Source of the DNA: an uncultured Aquimarina sp.
GTDB lineage: Bacteria; Bacteroidota; Bacteroidia; Flavobacteriales; Flavobacteriaceae
Assembly (NCBI GenBank): GCA_947500545.1
Contig: CANMSO010000002.1
Location: 310,001-374,000 of the forward strand
Direction of reading: 5' to 3'
DNA: 64,000 bases
Shown one piece after another: positions 17,775 through 28,800 of this stretch (position 1 is its first letter; each line of letters opens with the position of its first letter). The notes under the pieces were generated by a model that was given only the letters and a program-made list of their open reading frames with translations, was not told the origin of the DNA and did not search any database. Made by a program: the position numbers and the translations under genes.

Positions 17775-19721
17775 ATGAATAAGGAAGGTTTTACATTCAG
17801 ACATCTAGTTTTTAGTATGATCTTGCTTGTCTGTTTTGGATGTAGACAAGACGGCGAAAATGAAAATTTAAGCCCCACAGTTATAATTGAAAAACTGACC
17901 AAACAGGAAGATACTGATGGGGATAAAAAAATAACAATTGAGGATAAGGGTCCAAAGAAATTTGTGTTCGTAGATAAGAAAGGAAAGCCTCATAGTATTG
18001 AGGGAACATATCAGTTGTCAAATCTTTTACAGGAATTGGCTATTGCCGAAAGTATTAATGCAATTTCGATAGACAGAATCACAGAGGCACCTTCAGATCG
18101 TATTTCGAGACTTATAAAGACACGGTTTTGGGATAATCTTACTAGATCTATAGACAAAAAAGGATTAACCCAAGTATTAAAGGATACCAAATCTGATACA
18201 GATACACTTCGATTATATATTCCATATAATGATAAAGAAGCGGTGGTGTATTTTCAATCTTTAGAAACCAAAATTCAAAAGTTAAAAGTCATTACCCTTC
18301 CAAAGGAGATCACACCAGCATATGTAAAGACACTCAATACAAGACCAGGTATTTTAAACTTGGCGCATACCAAGCAAGAAGGTAATTATAAGGGTACTCC
18401 GTTTGTAGTTCCAGGTGGAAGATTTAATGAAATGTATGGCTGGGATAGTTACTTTGAATCTATAGGGTTATTGATTGATGGTAAAGCGGATTTAGCAATG
18501 GCTATGGCAGATAATTTTGGATACCAAATCAAGCACTATGGTAAAATATTAAATGCTAACAGAAGCTATTACCTAACAAGAACACAGCCTCCTTTTTTTA
18601 GTTCATTACTAAAAGAAATTTATCTTGATAATCCAGAGATTTCAAAAGAATGGCTTTCAAATAATCTAAAAATGGTTATAAAAGAGTACGAAACTGTTTG
18701 GATGCAACAAGATGTTCGTTTAACAAGTACAGGTTTAAATCGTTTTTATGGTGAAGGTATTGGTATGCCTCCAGAAACTGAAGATGGGCATTTCGACTTT
18801 ATATTAACCCAGTATGCAGATAAACATGAACTTTCGCTTCAAAAATTCAAAGAAAAATATAAGAGCGGAGAAGTGTTAGATGAAGAATTGGATGTGTACT
18901 TTACTCATGACCGATCTATGCGAGAAAGTGGTCATGATACTTCAAACCGTTTGGATGATGTTTGTGCAGACTTAAATACAGTGGGCCTAAATAGTTTGCT
19001 TTATAAGTATGAAACAGATATAGCGTATTTGATCAAAAATGTGTTTAATGACGATTTTGCTATAGGTGAAATAAACTACAGTTCTAAATCTTGGATAGCA
19101 AAAGCTGAAAAAAGAAAGAAATTAATAAATCGATTAATGTGGAATCGGGAAAAAGGATCTTTTTATGATTATAATTTTGTGACCAAGAAACAAGTGCAAA
19201 TAGAATCAGCTACGAATTTCTATCCGTTATGGGCAGGAGTTTGCACCAAAGACCAAGCATCTTCTTTGGTAAAAAAAATGTTTGAAAAGCTTGTGCAAAA
19301 AGGAGGTGTCTCCGGAACATCTAATATTGCAAATATTGGTGGTGCAAATGGTCCGCAACGCCAATGGGATTATCCAAATGGCTGGGCTCCTCATCAAATG
19401 CTTATTTGGAGAGGGCTGGATGAGTATGGATACGAAACGGAAACTCAAGAACTAGTATATAGATGGTTATGGATGATTACCAAAAACGCAGTAAATTATA
19501 ATGGTACAATTCCAGAAAAGTATGATGTAGTTAGGTGTACACACAAGGTATATGCAGAGTATGGTAACGTGGGTACTGAGTTTGATTATATCACACCCAG
19601 TGGTTTTGGATGGATGAATGCTTCATATCAATTGGGATTAGGTTTTTTAAATAAAGAGCTTAGGACTAAATTAAATCAATTGGTTGATCCTGATGATATT
19701 TTCAAAAAAAAGGATTTATAA
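17775..19721 (+). CDS. treA: Trehalase (GH37), lipoprotein
   Basis: Alpha,alpha-trehalase that hydrolyses trehalose to two glucose. Both family signatures are present: PGGRFNEMYGWDSY and QWDYPNGWAP. The catalytic Asp is expected in ESGHDTSNR and the catalytic Glu in TIPEKYD. A lipobox (LVCFGC, Cys at 23) indicates export and lipid anchoring, so the enzyme probably acts in the periplasm or at the outer membrane. About 150 residues precede the typical trehalase core, more than in short forms, including an Asp/Lys-rich stretch. It is paired with the upstream symporter, forming a small trehalose-use operon. Confidence 0.95.
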   Translation: MNKEGFTFRHLVFSMILLVCFGCRQDGENENLSPTVIIEKLTKQEDTDGDKKITIEDKGPKKFVFVDKKGKPHSIEGTYQLSNLLQELAIAESINAISIDRITEAPSDRISRLIKTRFWDNLTRSIDKKGLTQVLKDTKSDTDTLRLYIPYNDKEAVVYFQSLETKIQKLKVITLPKEITPAYVKTLNTRPGILNLAHTKQEGNYKGTPFVVPGGRFNEMYGWDSYFESIGLLIDGKADLAMAMADNFGYQIKHYGKILNANRSYYLTRTQPPFFSSLLKEIYLDNPEISKEWLSNNLKMVIKEYETVWMQQDVRLTSTGLNRFYGEGIGMPPETEDGHFDFILTQYADKHELSLQKFKEKYKSGEVLDEELDVYFTHDRSMRESGHDTSNRLDDVCADLNTVGLNSLLYKYETDIAYLIKNVFNDDFAIGEINYSSKSWIAKAEKRKKLINRLMWNREKGSFYDYNFVTKKQVQIESATNFYPLWAGVCTKDQASSLVKKMFEKLVQKGGVSGTSNIANIGGANGPQRQWDYPNGWAPHQMLIWRGLDEYGYETETQELVYRWLWMITKNAVNYNGTIPEKYDVVRCTHKVYAEYGNVGTEFDYITPSGFGWMNASYQLGLGFLNKELRTKLNQLVDPDDIFKKKDL

Positions 19722-19825
19722 TTGTATAATTAGCAATAGATCTGTTAAAAAAATAACTTCTTTTTCCTATTCTTGATTTTTTGGAAGATAACTTACTATT
19801 AATTTCTGCATCTCAAGCAGACTTG

Positions 19826-19833
19826 TAACTTTG
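19826..19833 (+). promoter_or_regulatory. Putative promoter -7 element for maeB
   Basis: TAACTTTG matches TAnnTTTG, 26 bases before the maeB ATG. The -33 region has no exact TTG. Confidence 0.5.
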
Positions 19834-19858
19834 TATTGCACATTTATTTTGATTTAGT

Positions 19859-22162
19859 ATGAGTATTGAAAGTAAAAGACGAGAGGCGCTGATCTATCAT
19901 GCAAAGCCTACCCCCGGTAAAATAAAAGTCGTTCCTACCAAAAAATATGCAACTCAAAGAGATTTGTCTTTGGCATATTCTCCCGGTGTTGCAGAACCTT
20001 GTTTAGAAATAGAAAAGGAAAAGGCAAATGTTTATAAATATACCGCTAAAGGAAATTTGGTAGCAGTAATATCAAATGGAACCGCAGTTTTAGGACTAGG
20101 AGACATTGGTCCAGAAGCGTCAAAACCAGTTATGGAGGGTAAAGGATTGCTCTTTAAAATCTTTGCAGATATTGATGTTTTTGATATTGAAGTGGATACA
20201 AAAGATGTTGATGCATTTATTGAAACAGTAAAAAATATAGCTCCTACATTTGGAGGGATAAATTTAGAAGATATTAAAGCTCCTGAAGCATTTGAGATCG
20301 AAAGAAGATTAAAAGAAGAGCTTGATATTCCTGTAATGCATGATGACCAGCACGGTACGGCAATTATTTCTGCCGCGGCTTTGCTTAATGCTCTAGAAAT
20401 TGCAGATAAAAAAATTGAAGAAGTAAAAATCGTAGTAAGTGGTGCAGGTGCTGCTGCGGTTTCTTGTACGCGTCTATATAAAGCATTTGGTGCAAAAGCA
20501 AAAAATATTGTAATGACCGATAGTAAGGGTGTGATCAAAAAAGATCGTGATAACCTTACTGCTGAAAAAGCCGAATTTGCCACAGACCGCGATCTAAATG
20601 AATTAGAAGATGCAATGAAGGATGCAGATGTGTTTATTGGCTTATCCATGGCTAACCTTGTAACACAGGAGATGTTAGTTTCTATGGCAGATGATCCTAT
20701 TGTTTTTGCTATGGCAAATCCTGATCCCGAAATAAAGTATGACCTTGCTATAAAAGCTCGTAAAGACGTAATTATGGCAACTGGTAGAAGTGATCATCCT
20801 AATCAGGTAAATAATGTATTAGGTTTCCCATTTATTTTTAGAGGAGCAATGGATGTAAGAGCCACGGGAATTAATGAAGAAATGAAAATGGCCGCGGTAA
20901 AGGCATTAGCAGAGCTTGCAAAAGAACCTGTTCCTGAGCAAGTTAATATTGCTTATGGTGAAACCCGCCTTAATTTTGGTCGGGAATATATAATTCCTAA
21001 ACCATTTGATCCCAGATTAATTGCCAAAGTACCACCGGCAGTTGCAAAAGCTGCCATAGAAAGCGGGGTAGCTACAGAGCCAATTACCGATTGGGAAAAG
21101 TATGAAGATGAATTGCTTGAGCGAATGGGTAATGACAATAAATTGGTAAGGCTATTATTAGATAGAGCACGTATCAATCCTAAAAGAGTTATTTTTGCCG
21201 AAGGAGATCACTTAGATGTTTTAAAAGCAGCGCAGACCGTAAAAGAAGAAGGTATTGCAATTCCAATTTTATTAGGGAGAAAAGATGTAATTCTAGAGTT
21301 AATGAAAGAGATTGATTTTGATCCTGCCGGAATCGAAATTATTGATCCTAAAGCGGATGAAGAATGTGAGCGAAAAAATGGATATGCCAAAAAGTATTGG
21401 GAGAATAATAAAAGACAAGGAATTACTCTGTATGATGCCGAACGTTTATTGAGGGAGCGTAATTATTTTGCTGCAATGATGGTGAATGAAGGAGATGCAG
21501 ATGCCTTACTTTCTGGATATTCAAGAAGTTATCCTACTGTAGTAAAACCCATGTTGGACCTAATTGGTTTAGCCAAAGGAGCTACACGAATAGCCACCAT
21601 GAATGTAATGATGACCGATAGAGGACCTTTGTTTATTAGTGATACCTCAATAAATATAGATCCTTCTTCAAAAGAACTTGCTAAAATTGCACAGATGACA
21701 GCCAGGACGGTAGAGATGTTTGGTATTGAACCCGTGGTAGCTATGGTTTCATATGCAAACTTTGGATCATCAAAGCATCAATCTGCAGCTAAAGTACAGG
21801 ATGCAGTGGCATATTTACATCGTTATTACCCTAATTTGATTGTAGATGGTGGATTACAAATGAATTTTGCGCTGAACAGGAAAATGCGAAAAGATAAATT
21901 TCCGTTTTCTAAACTTAATGGAAAAAAAGTAAATACACTTGTATTTCCAAGTTTAGATTCAGCAAATAGTAACTATAAACTATTAAGCGAGCTTAATAAT
22001 TCAGAATCTATTGGTCCAATTATGATGGGAATGAGTAAGCCAGTACATATTCTTCAATTAGGAGCAAGTGTAGAAGAAATGATCAATATGGCAGCAGTAG
22101 CAGTTATAGATGCACAAGAAAAAGAAAAAAGAGAATTGTCATTGCTTTCTAAGAACATTTAG
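19859..22162 (+). CDS. maeB: NADP-dependent malic enzyme with C-terminal phosphotransacetylase-like domain
   Basis: Converts malate to pyruvate and CO2 with reduction of NADP. Residues 1-420 are the malic enzyme part, with SLAYSPGVAEPC, the metal/substrate motif HDDQHGTAI and the dinucleotide fold VVSGAGAAAVS. Residues about 430-767 resemble phosphate acetyl/butyryl transferase (VIFAEGD, LLSGYSRSYPTV), a domain that in E. coli MaeB is regulatory and not catalytic. Length 767 residues matches the MaeB type (about 760). It has its own promoter match and a perfect terminator, so it looks monocistronic. Confidence 0.96.
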   Translation: MSIESKRREALIYHAKPTPGKIKVVPTKKYATQRDLSLAYSPGVAEPCLEIEKEKANVYKYTAKGNLVAVISNGTAVLGLGDIGPEASKPVMEGKGLLFKIFADIDVFDIEVDTKDVDAFIETVKNIAPTFGGINLEDIKAPEAFEIERRLKEELDIPVMHDDQHGTAIISAAALLNALEIADKKIEEVKIVVSGAGAAAVSCTRLYKAFGAKAKNIVMTDSKGVIKKDRDNLTAEKAEFATDRDLNELEDAMKDADVFIGLSMANLVTQEMLVSMADDPIVFAMANPDPEIKYDLAIKARKDVIMATGRSDHPNQVNNVLGFPFIFRGAMDVRATGINEEMKMAAVKALAELAKEPVPEQVNIAYGETRLNFGREYIIPKPFDPRLIAKVPPAVAKAAIESGVATEPITDWEKYEDELLERMGNDNKLVRLLLDRARINPKRVIFAEGDHLDVLKAAQTVKEEGIAIPILLGRKDVILELMKEIDFDPAGIEIIDPKADEECERKNGYAKKYWENNKRQGITLYDAERLLRERNYFAAMMVNEGDADALLSGYSRSYPTVVKPMLDLIGLAKGATRIATMNVMMTDRGPLFISDTSINIDPSSKELAKIAQMTARTVEMFGIEPVVAMVSYANFGSSKHQSAAKVQDAVAYLHRYYPNLIVDGGLQMNFALNRKMRKDKFPFSKLNGKKVNTLVFPSLDSANSNYKLLSELNNSESIGPIMMGMSKPVHILQLGASVEEMINMAAVAVIDAQEKEKRELSLLSKNI

Positions 22163-22210
22163 TCAAGAAGATTTGTTACGATAAAGTATAATAGAAAACA
22201 AGCAAACAAG

Positions 22211-22249
22211 AATAAGCTTTAAAATAACATTTTTAAAGCTTATTTTTTT
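22211..22249 (+). terminator. Rho-independent terminator after maeB
   Basis: Perfect 14-bp stem (aataagctttaaaa / ttttaaagcttatt) with a six-base loop and a following T run. It sits between maeB and the ruvA promoter. Confidence 0.88.
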
Positions 22250-22275
22250 ATCCCATTTATATAGTAGAATTTTAT

Positions 22276-22283
22276 TACATTTG
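22276..22283 (+). promoter_or_regulatory. Putative promoter -7 element for ruvA-sprA
   Basis: TACATTTG matches TAnnTTTG, 23 bases before the ruvA ATG and just after the maeB terminator. No clear -33 TTG. Confidence 0.5.
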
Positions 22284-22306
22284 GTTGCTTAACATCAACT
22301 TAGTAA

Positions 22307-22888
22307 ATGATCACACATATTAAGGGGAGGCTTGTAGAAAAAAATCCAACTGATGTTGTAATAGATTGTGGAGGCGTGGGGTATATTTTGCATATCTCAT
22401 TGCATACTTTTTCTTTAATTCCAGAAGGAGAGTCTTTGCAATTATATACACATCTTCAGGTTAAAGAAGACTCCCATACCTTATTTGGTTTTGTAGAAAA
22501 ATCCGAAAGAGAGATTTTTAGGCTTTTAATTTCCGTTTCCGGAATTGGAGCAAGTACGGCTAGAACCATGTTGTCATCATTACATCCTAATCAAATCAAA
22601 GAAGCAATTGCTACAAATGACGTGGCTACCATCCAATCCATTAAGGGAATTGGTGCTAAAACTGCACAACGTGTTATTATTGATCTTAAGGATAAAATAC
22701 TTAAAGTTTATAATATCGACGAAGTTTCAGTCTCACAAAGCAATACTAATAAAGATGAAGCGTTATCAGCATTAGAAACTCTTGGATTTAACAGAAAGTT
22801 GGCAGAAAAAGCTATTGACAGAGTTCTTAAACAAACCCCCAAAGAAACAGTAGAAAATATTATTAAACAGGCACTAAAAAATTTATAA
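22307..22888 (+). CDS. ruvA: Holliday junction DNA helicase subunit RuvA
   Basis: DNA-binding subunit of the RuvAB branch migration complex, recruiting RuvB to four-way junctions. It begins with MITHIKGRLVEKNPTDVVIDCGGVGY, the OB-fold of the family. Two helix-hairpin-helix motifs are at about residues 71-90 and 106-125 (ISVSGIGASTA, IKGIGAKTAQR). The C-terminal RuvB-binding domain is at about 145-193. Length 193 residues is normal. The next gene, sprA, starts 5 bases after its stop; I recall this ruvA-sprA pairing as common in flavobacteria. Confidence 0.97.
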   Translation: MITHIKGRLVEKNPTDVVIDCGGVGYILHISLHTFSLIPEGESLQLYTHLQVKEDSHTLFGFVEKSEREIFRLLISVSGIGASTARTMLSSLHPNQIKEAIATNDVATIQSIKGIGAKTAQRVIIDLKDKILKVYNIDEVSVSQSNTNKDEALSALETLGFNRKLAEKAIDRVLKQTPKETVENIIKQALKNL

Positions 22889-22893
22889 AAACA

Positions 22894-25800
22894 TTGGGTC
22901 CTTCAAATTATTTAAACTTTAGTTTTTTTAGAATATTAGTATGTTTGATAACACTTTATAGCGGGGTGTTACATAGCCAGGAAAACGAAACCGTTCGTGA
23001 TTCTACAAGTACTACATTTTCTTTAGGTGAAATCTCATTACCAGATCCAAATAGTATTGTAACCAAATATGAATATGATCCGATCACCAATCGATATATC
23101 TATCGAGAGATGTTGGGTGATTTCAATGTTAGGTATCCGCTGTTTTTGACTCCTAACGAGTTTGAAGCTTTAGTAGAAGAAGAACAAAGAAGAGCATATT
23201 TCAAAGAAAAGATTGAAGCCTTTAGTGGAAAAAAAGATGGAAGCGAGGAGAAACGAAAGAATTTACTCCCCATTTTTTATGTTAAATCAGGTTTTTTTGA
23301 ATCCGTTTTTGGCGGAAATGAAATCGAGATTATCCCACAGGGTTCTGTAGAAATGGACCTTGGGTTGTTGTATACCAAGCAAGATAATCCTGCTTTTTCG
23401 CCTAGAAACAGAAGTAACTTTACTTTTGATTTTGATCAAAGAATCAGTTTGAGTTTGTTAGGTAAAATAGGAACAAGATTACAGGTTACTGCAAATTATG
23501 ATACAGAGTCTACTTTCGACTTTCAGAATCAATTAAAGCTCGAGTACACTCCAACAGAAGACGATATTATACAAAGTATAGAGGTGGGTAATGTTAGTAT
23601 GCCTTTAAATAGCTCTTTAATTCAGGGTGCGCAAAGCCTTTTTGGAGTTAAAATGGGACTTCAATTTGGTCGAACTACTGTTACTGGGGTGTTTTCTGAA
23701 CAACGATCCGAAACCAGATCTGTAAATGTCCAAGGAGGCGGTACGGTTGAAGATTTTGAGCTTTTTGCATTGGATTATGATGAAAATAGGCACTTCTTTC
23801 TTGCTCATTATTTTAGAGATAATTACGATAAGACATTACAGAACTATCCGTTTATTAATAACAACATTCAAATTACCAGATTAGAAGTTTGGGTTACCAA
23901 TAGGGCTACAAGTGCACAAACACTTACCAATGCTCGTAATATTGTAGCGCTGCAGGATCTTGGAGAATCAGATGTTTCGGGTAATTTTACATTACCACCT
24001 GGTTTGTTTAACCCTGGAGCGGGATCTTTTCCAGATAATACAAATAATGATCTTGATCCGTCTGCTATAGGCCCTGCAGGTCCTGTTACAGATGCAGTAA
24101 GACAAGTCTCTACGGTGCAACAAGGATTTACCGGTCAATTATCTGGATTTAATGAAGGATTTGATTATGCAATTCTTGAAAATGCCAGAAAACTAAGTCC
24201 TAGTGAATACAATTTAAATACACAATTAGGTTATATTTCTTTAAGTCAACGATTAAATAATGACGAAGTATTGGCGGTTGCTTTTCAATATACGGCCGGA
24301 GGTAGAGTTTATCAGGTAGGAGAGTTTGCAAATGATGGTGTAGACGCAACAATTGGTAATAATACGGGTAACGATGTAGATGATATAGGAGCAAGTCAAA
24401 GTTTGGTAGTTAAAATGCTTAAGAGTCCGATTATTAATGTCAATCTTCCGATATGGGACTTAATGATGAAAAACATCTACAGTACGGGAGCGTTTAGGCT
24501 TGAACAAAATGATTTTAGACTAAACATTTTATACTCAAACCCATCTCCTGTTAATTTCATAACGGCTGTAGATGAAAATGCTTTGGCTTTACCAGATGAT
24601 GTTGATGAAACTACCTTGCTTAAAGTTTTTAATCTTGATCGTCTTAACCCTAACAGTGATCCTGTAGACGGGGGAGATGGTTTCTTTGATTATGTGCCCG
24701 GGGTTACTATTGATAGCGAAAACGGGCGAATTATATTTACCACAATAGAGCCTTTTGGACAGCATTTATTTAATAAACTGGATAACGATGCTATTACAAA
24801 TCCAGATGATTACAATGATACTTCTGTTAATCTTGATCGATATAATATTAATCAAAGACAATATGTATTTCGTGATCTGTATACGCAAACAAAAGTTATT
24901 GCAGAACAGAGATCTGCAGATAAAAACTACTTTCAATTAAAAGGTAGATATAAATCATCTGGTCAGGATGGGATTCCTCTTGGAGCATTCAATGTTCCTC
25001 AAGGTTCTGTAACTGTAACTGCCGGAGGAAGAGTGTTACAGGAAGGTGTAGATTATACAGTAAACTATCAATTAGGAAGAGTAAATATTCTTGATGAAGC
25101 TTTACTTTCTTCTAATACGCCGATCCAGGTTTCAACAGAAAATAACGCAGTTTTTGGTCAACAAACCAAACGCTTTACCGGGTTAAATATTGAACATAAA
25201 TTTAGTGATGATTTTATTATAGGAGGGACATATTTAAACCTGAACGAGAGGCCTATTACACAAAAGTCGAGTTATGATTTTGAACCAATAAATAATACTA
25301 TTCTAGGTTTTAATCTTAGCTACTCGAAAGAGGTGCCTTTTTTAACCAGAATGGTTAATAAATTACCTAATATTGATACAGATGTCCCTTCAAATGTGTC
25401 AGTTAGAGCTGAAGCAGCCTATCTTATTGCAGGTGCGCCAAAAGGTGCGGATTTTGATGGCGAAGTAACTACATATATTGACGATTTTGAAGGTGCGCAA
25501 ACCAGAGTAGATATTAGTTCACCTTTATCTTGGGAGCTGTCTAGTGTTCCGGTAGGGTTTGATGAAAATGCAAGTGATCCAGACGATATTGCTACCAATC
25601 CTAATTCTACACTTTCAACAGGATATAAACGAGCAAAATTATCATGGTATTCTATCGATCCAATCTTTTATAGTAGCAATAGACCAAGTGGGATTTCCGA
25701 ACAAGATTTGTTTAGCAATGCTACCAGAAGGGTGTTTATTGATGAGATTTTTCCTGATACTGATATAGTGCAAGGGCAAACATTGGCCTTGTTTACGCTT

Positions 25801-28800
25801 GACCTTAATTATGACCCTGGTACGAGGGGGCAATACAATTTTAATCCGGCATATGCAGATGTTAACCCCTCACCGAACACTCCAGATCCAAGAGATAATT
25901 TTGCTGGGATTACCAGACAGCTAACATCTACTAATTTTGAGCAATCTAATGTTGAGTTTATAGAGTTTTGGTTATTAGATCCATTTGCTTACGATGATGT
26001 TGATAACCCAGGAGGTACAATAGTTTTTAACTTGGGTAATATAAGCGAAGATGTTCTGAAAGATGGTAGAAAACAATATGAAAACGGACTTCCTGAAGTT
26101 CCTGAAAACACTTTTTCTGCTACAAATTATAGATCTCAAGTCCCTCAAAATCAATCTCTTATTTATGCTTTTGATTCTGAAGGAGAAGCGAGAACAAATC
26201 AAGATGTTGGATTTGATGGGTTGAACGATGAGCAGGAAGCTGCGCAATATGGGCCCTTAGGTTTTACAGGAGATGATCCTGCAGGTGATAATTATACGTA
26301 TTTCCTTCAGGCTCAAGGAAACGATGTGGTGGCAAGGTATAGGGATTATAATGGAACTCAAGGAAATTCGCCTACCACGGTAACTAATGATGATCGAGGA
26401 AATACAACTTTTCCAACAGCAGAAGATGTGAATAGGGATAATACAATGAATACTATAGATAGTTATTTTGAGTATGAAATCCCGATTTTTAGAGGTATGG
26501 ATGTTGGTAATGATGGACAAACTGGTTATATATCTGATGTTATTGATGAACCTGTAACAGTTTCAGGTCAACCGCTGAATGCACGATGGGTAAGATTTAA
26601 AGTGCCAATTACAATTCCAGATAACCCAGCGACTCAACAGCAAGATGGTTATGTGTCAATTAATGGAGCTTCAGATTTTAGATCTATTAGATTTATGAGA
26701 ATGTATCTTACCGGTTTTTCTCAGCCTACCTTATTACGATTTGGAAATTTGGATTTGGTAAGAGGTGATTACAGAAGATACGTTGTAGAAGGTAATTCAA
26801 CTAATGATCCTACAAGTGGGATAAATATAACTCGAGGAGGAGATGTAGTAGTGACTTCGGTGAGTGAAGAAGAAACGCCAAATTATACCACACCACCGGG
26901 AGTAGTTAGAGAACAATTAAACAATAACAATAATATTATTAGAGAAGATGAGAGATCTCTAGCACTCTCTGTTACAGATCTTCCAAATGATGACGCAAGA
27001 GGAGTGTATAAAAACTTCAATGTAGATATGCGTCAGTATGAGAATCTTGAGTTGTTTTTGCATGCAGAGAACTTGCCCGGCCAACCAGGAATTGACGACG
27101 GGGATCTAACTGCATTTATAAGAATGGGGAATGATTTTACCAATAATTTCTATCAAATAGAGTTGCCTCTAGCTGTTTCTGATAGAACTATCCAGAACCC
27201 TTCTGCAAGTCAAGCTTGGCCAGATGTGAATAGGTTAAATTTAAGTTTGGATTTATTGCAGAAAATTAAGTCTACAATTATTGGAATTAATTCAGGAACA
27301 GGTGGTCTTGATACAAGTCAACTGGTTTACTTTGATTCGAACGGTGAAAACCCAACAAATAGTCCAGCTCCTAATACTAATCTTGGTAATTTAAGACTTG
27401 GGATTAAAGGAAATCCTAGTTTTGGTGATGTTAGAGTGATGATGGTAGGTGTTAAGAATCAAAGTGGTGAAACTCAATCTGGAACCGTTTGGTTTAATGA
27501 AATGCGCCTTAGTGATCTTAAAAATCAGGGTGGATGGGCAGCTGTTGGTAGTATGGATGCTAATATTGCTGATTTTGCAAATGTAAGTGCTTCGGGTAGA
27601 ATTAGTACTATTGGTTTTGGAGGAATAGAGCAGGGTCCTAATGAAAGAAGTAGGGAGGATATAAAACAATACGACTTAACTACTAATGTTAATTTAGGAC
27701 AACTCTTGCCAAAAAAATGGGGGGTCCAAATTCCATTTAATTATAGCCGTGGAGAGGAATTAATAACTCCGCAATTTGATCCTCAATTTCAGGATCTGGA
27801 ACTTCAAGATTTGTTGGATAATGAAACAACAGCAGAAGGAAAAGAACGAAGAGAAAGGCAATCTACAGATTATACAAAAAGACAAAGTTTTAATGTTATT
27901 GGATTGCGTAAAGAAAGAACTGGTGATGCAAAACCAATGCCTTATGATATAGAAAACCTTACGTTTTCAGGAACATATAATCAAACGGATCATCGTGATT
28001 TTGAAATAGAAAGATCACTAGATCAAAGTGTGCGATTAGGCGGAACATATGATTTTACTTTTCAGCCAAAAGAAATAGAACCTTTCAAAAAAATCAAACT
28101 TCTTGGTAAGAGTAAGTATTTTGATCTATTAAAGGATTTTAATTTCAATTTGCTTCCTACAAGTGTATCTGTAAATTCTAATATCAATAGACAATACAAT
28201 GAACAGGTGTTTAGAGATATTACTGCAGAAGAAGGTAGTTTAGCTTTACCTACCTTGTTTCAACGTAACTTTCTTTTTGATTGGCAATTTGGAGTTAACT
28301 ATAACTTAACCAAGTCATTAAATTTTAGTTTCACATCTGCAAATAATCGTATCGTTAAGAATTTTATTGATGAAGAAGATAACAGTGTAGATGATACTAT
28401 TGGGATTTGGAGTGGTTTGCTTGATGTGGGAGATCCTAATACACATAATCAACAACTTCAGGTTAATTATGAAATTCCTTTTAATAAAATACCATTGTTT
28501 AAGTTTATGAGAGCAACATATACTTATAATACCGATTTTCAATGGGTTAAAGGAAGTGAGGCGCTAAAAACATTAGATGATATTCCAGATTTAGGGAATA
28601 CTGTTCAGAATTCTAACGTACATTCTATAAACGGTTCTTTAGATATGAATACCCTTTATAAATATGTAGGATTGACTAAGAAAAAACCAGGTAGACTTAC
28701 ATCAAAGAAAAATAAAGATTCAAAAAGTAAAGAAAACGAAGGCCCAAAATTAGAACCTAAAAATGCCTCAAAAGGAAAAGCCAAAAAACCTAAAAGTAAG

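Noticed and set aside
20032..20649. 205-residue minus-strand open frame in maeB
   Set aside because: It is antisense to the conserved malic enzyme core and is Ser/Ala/Ile-rich as expected of a shadow.
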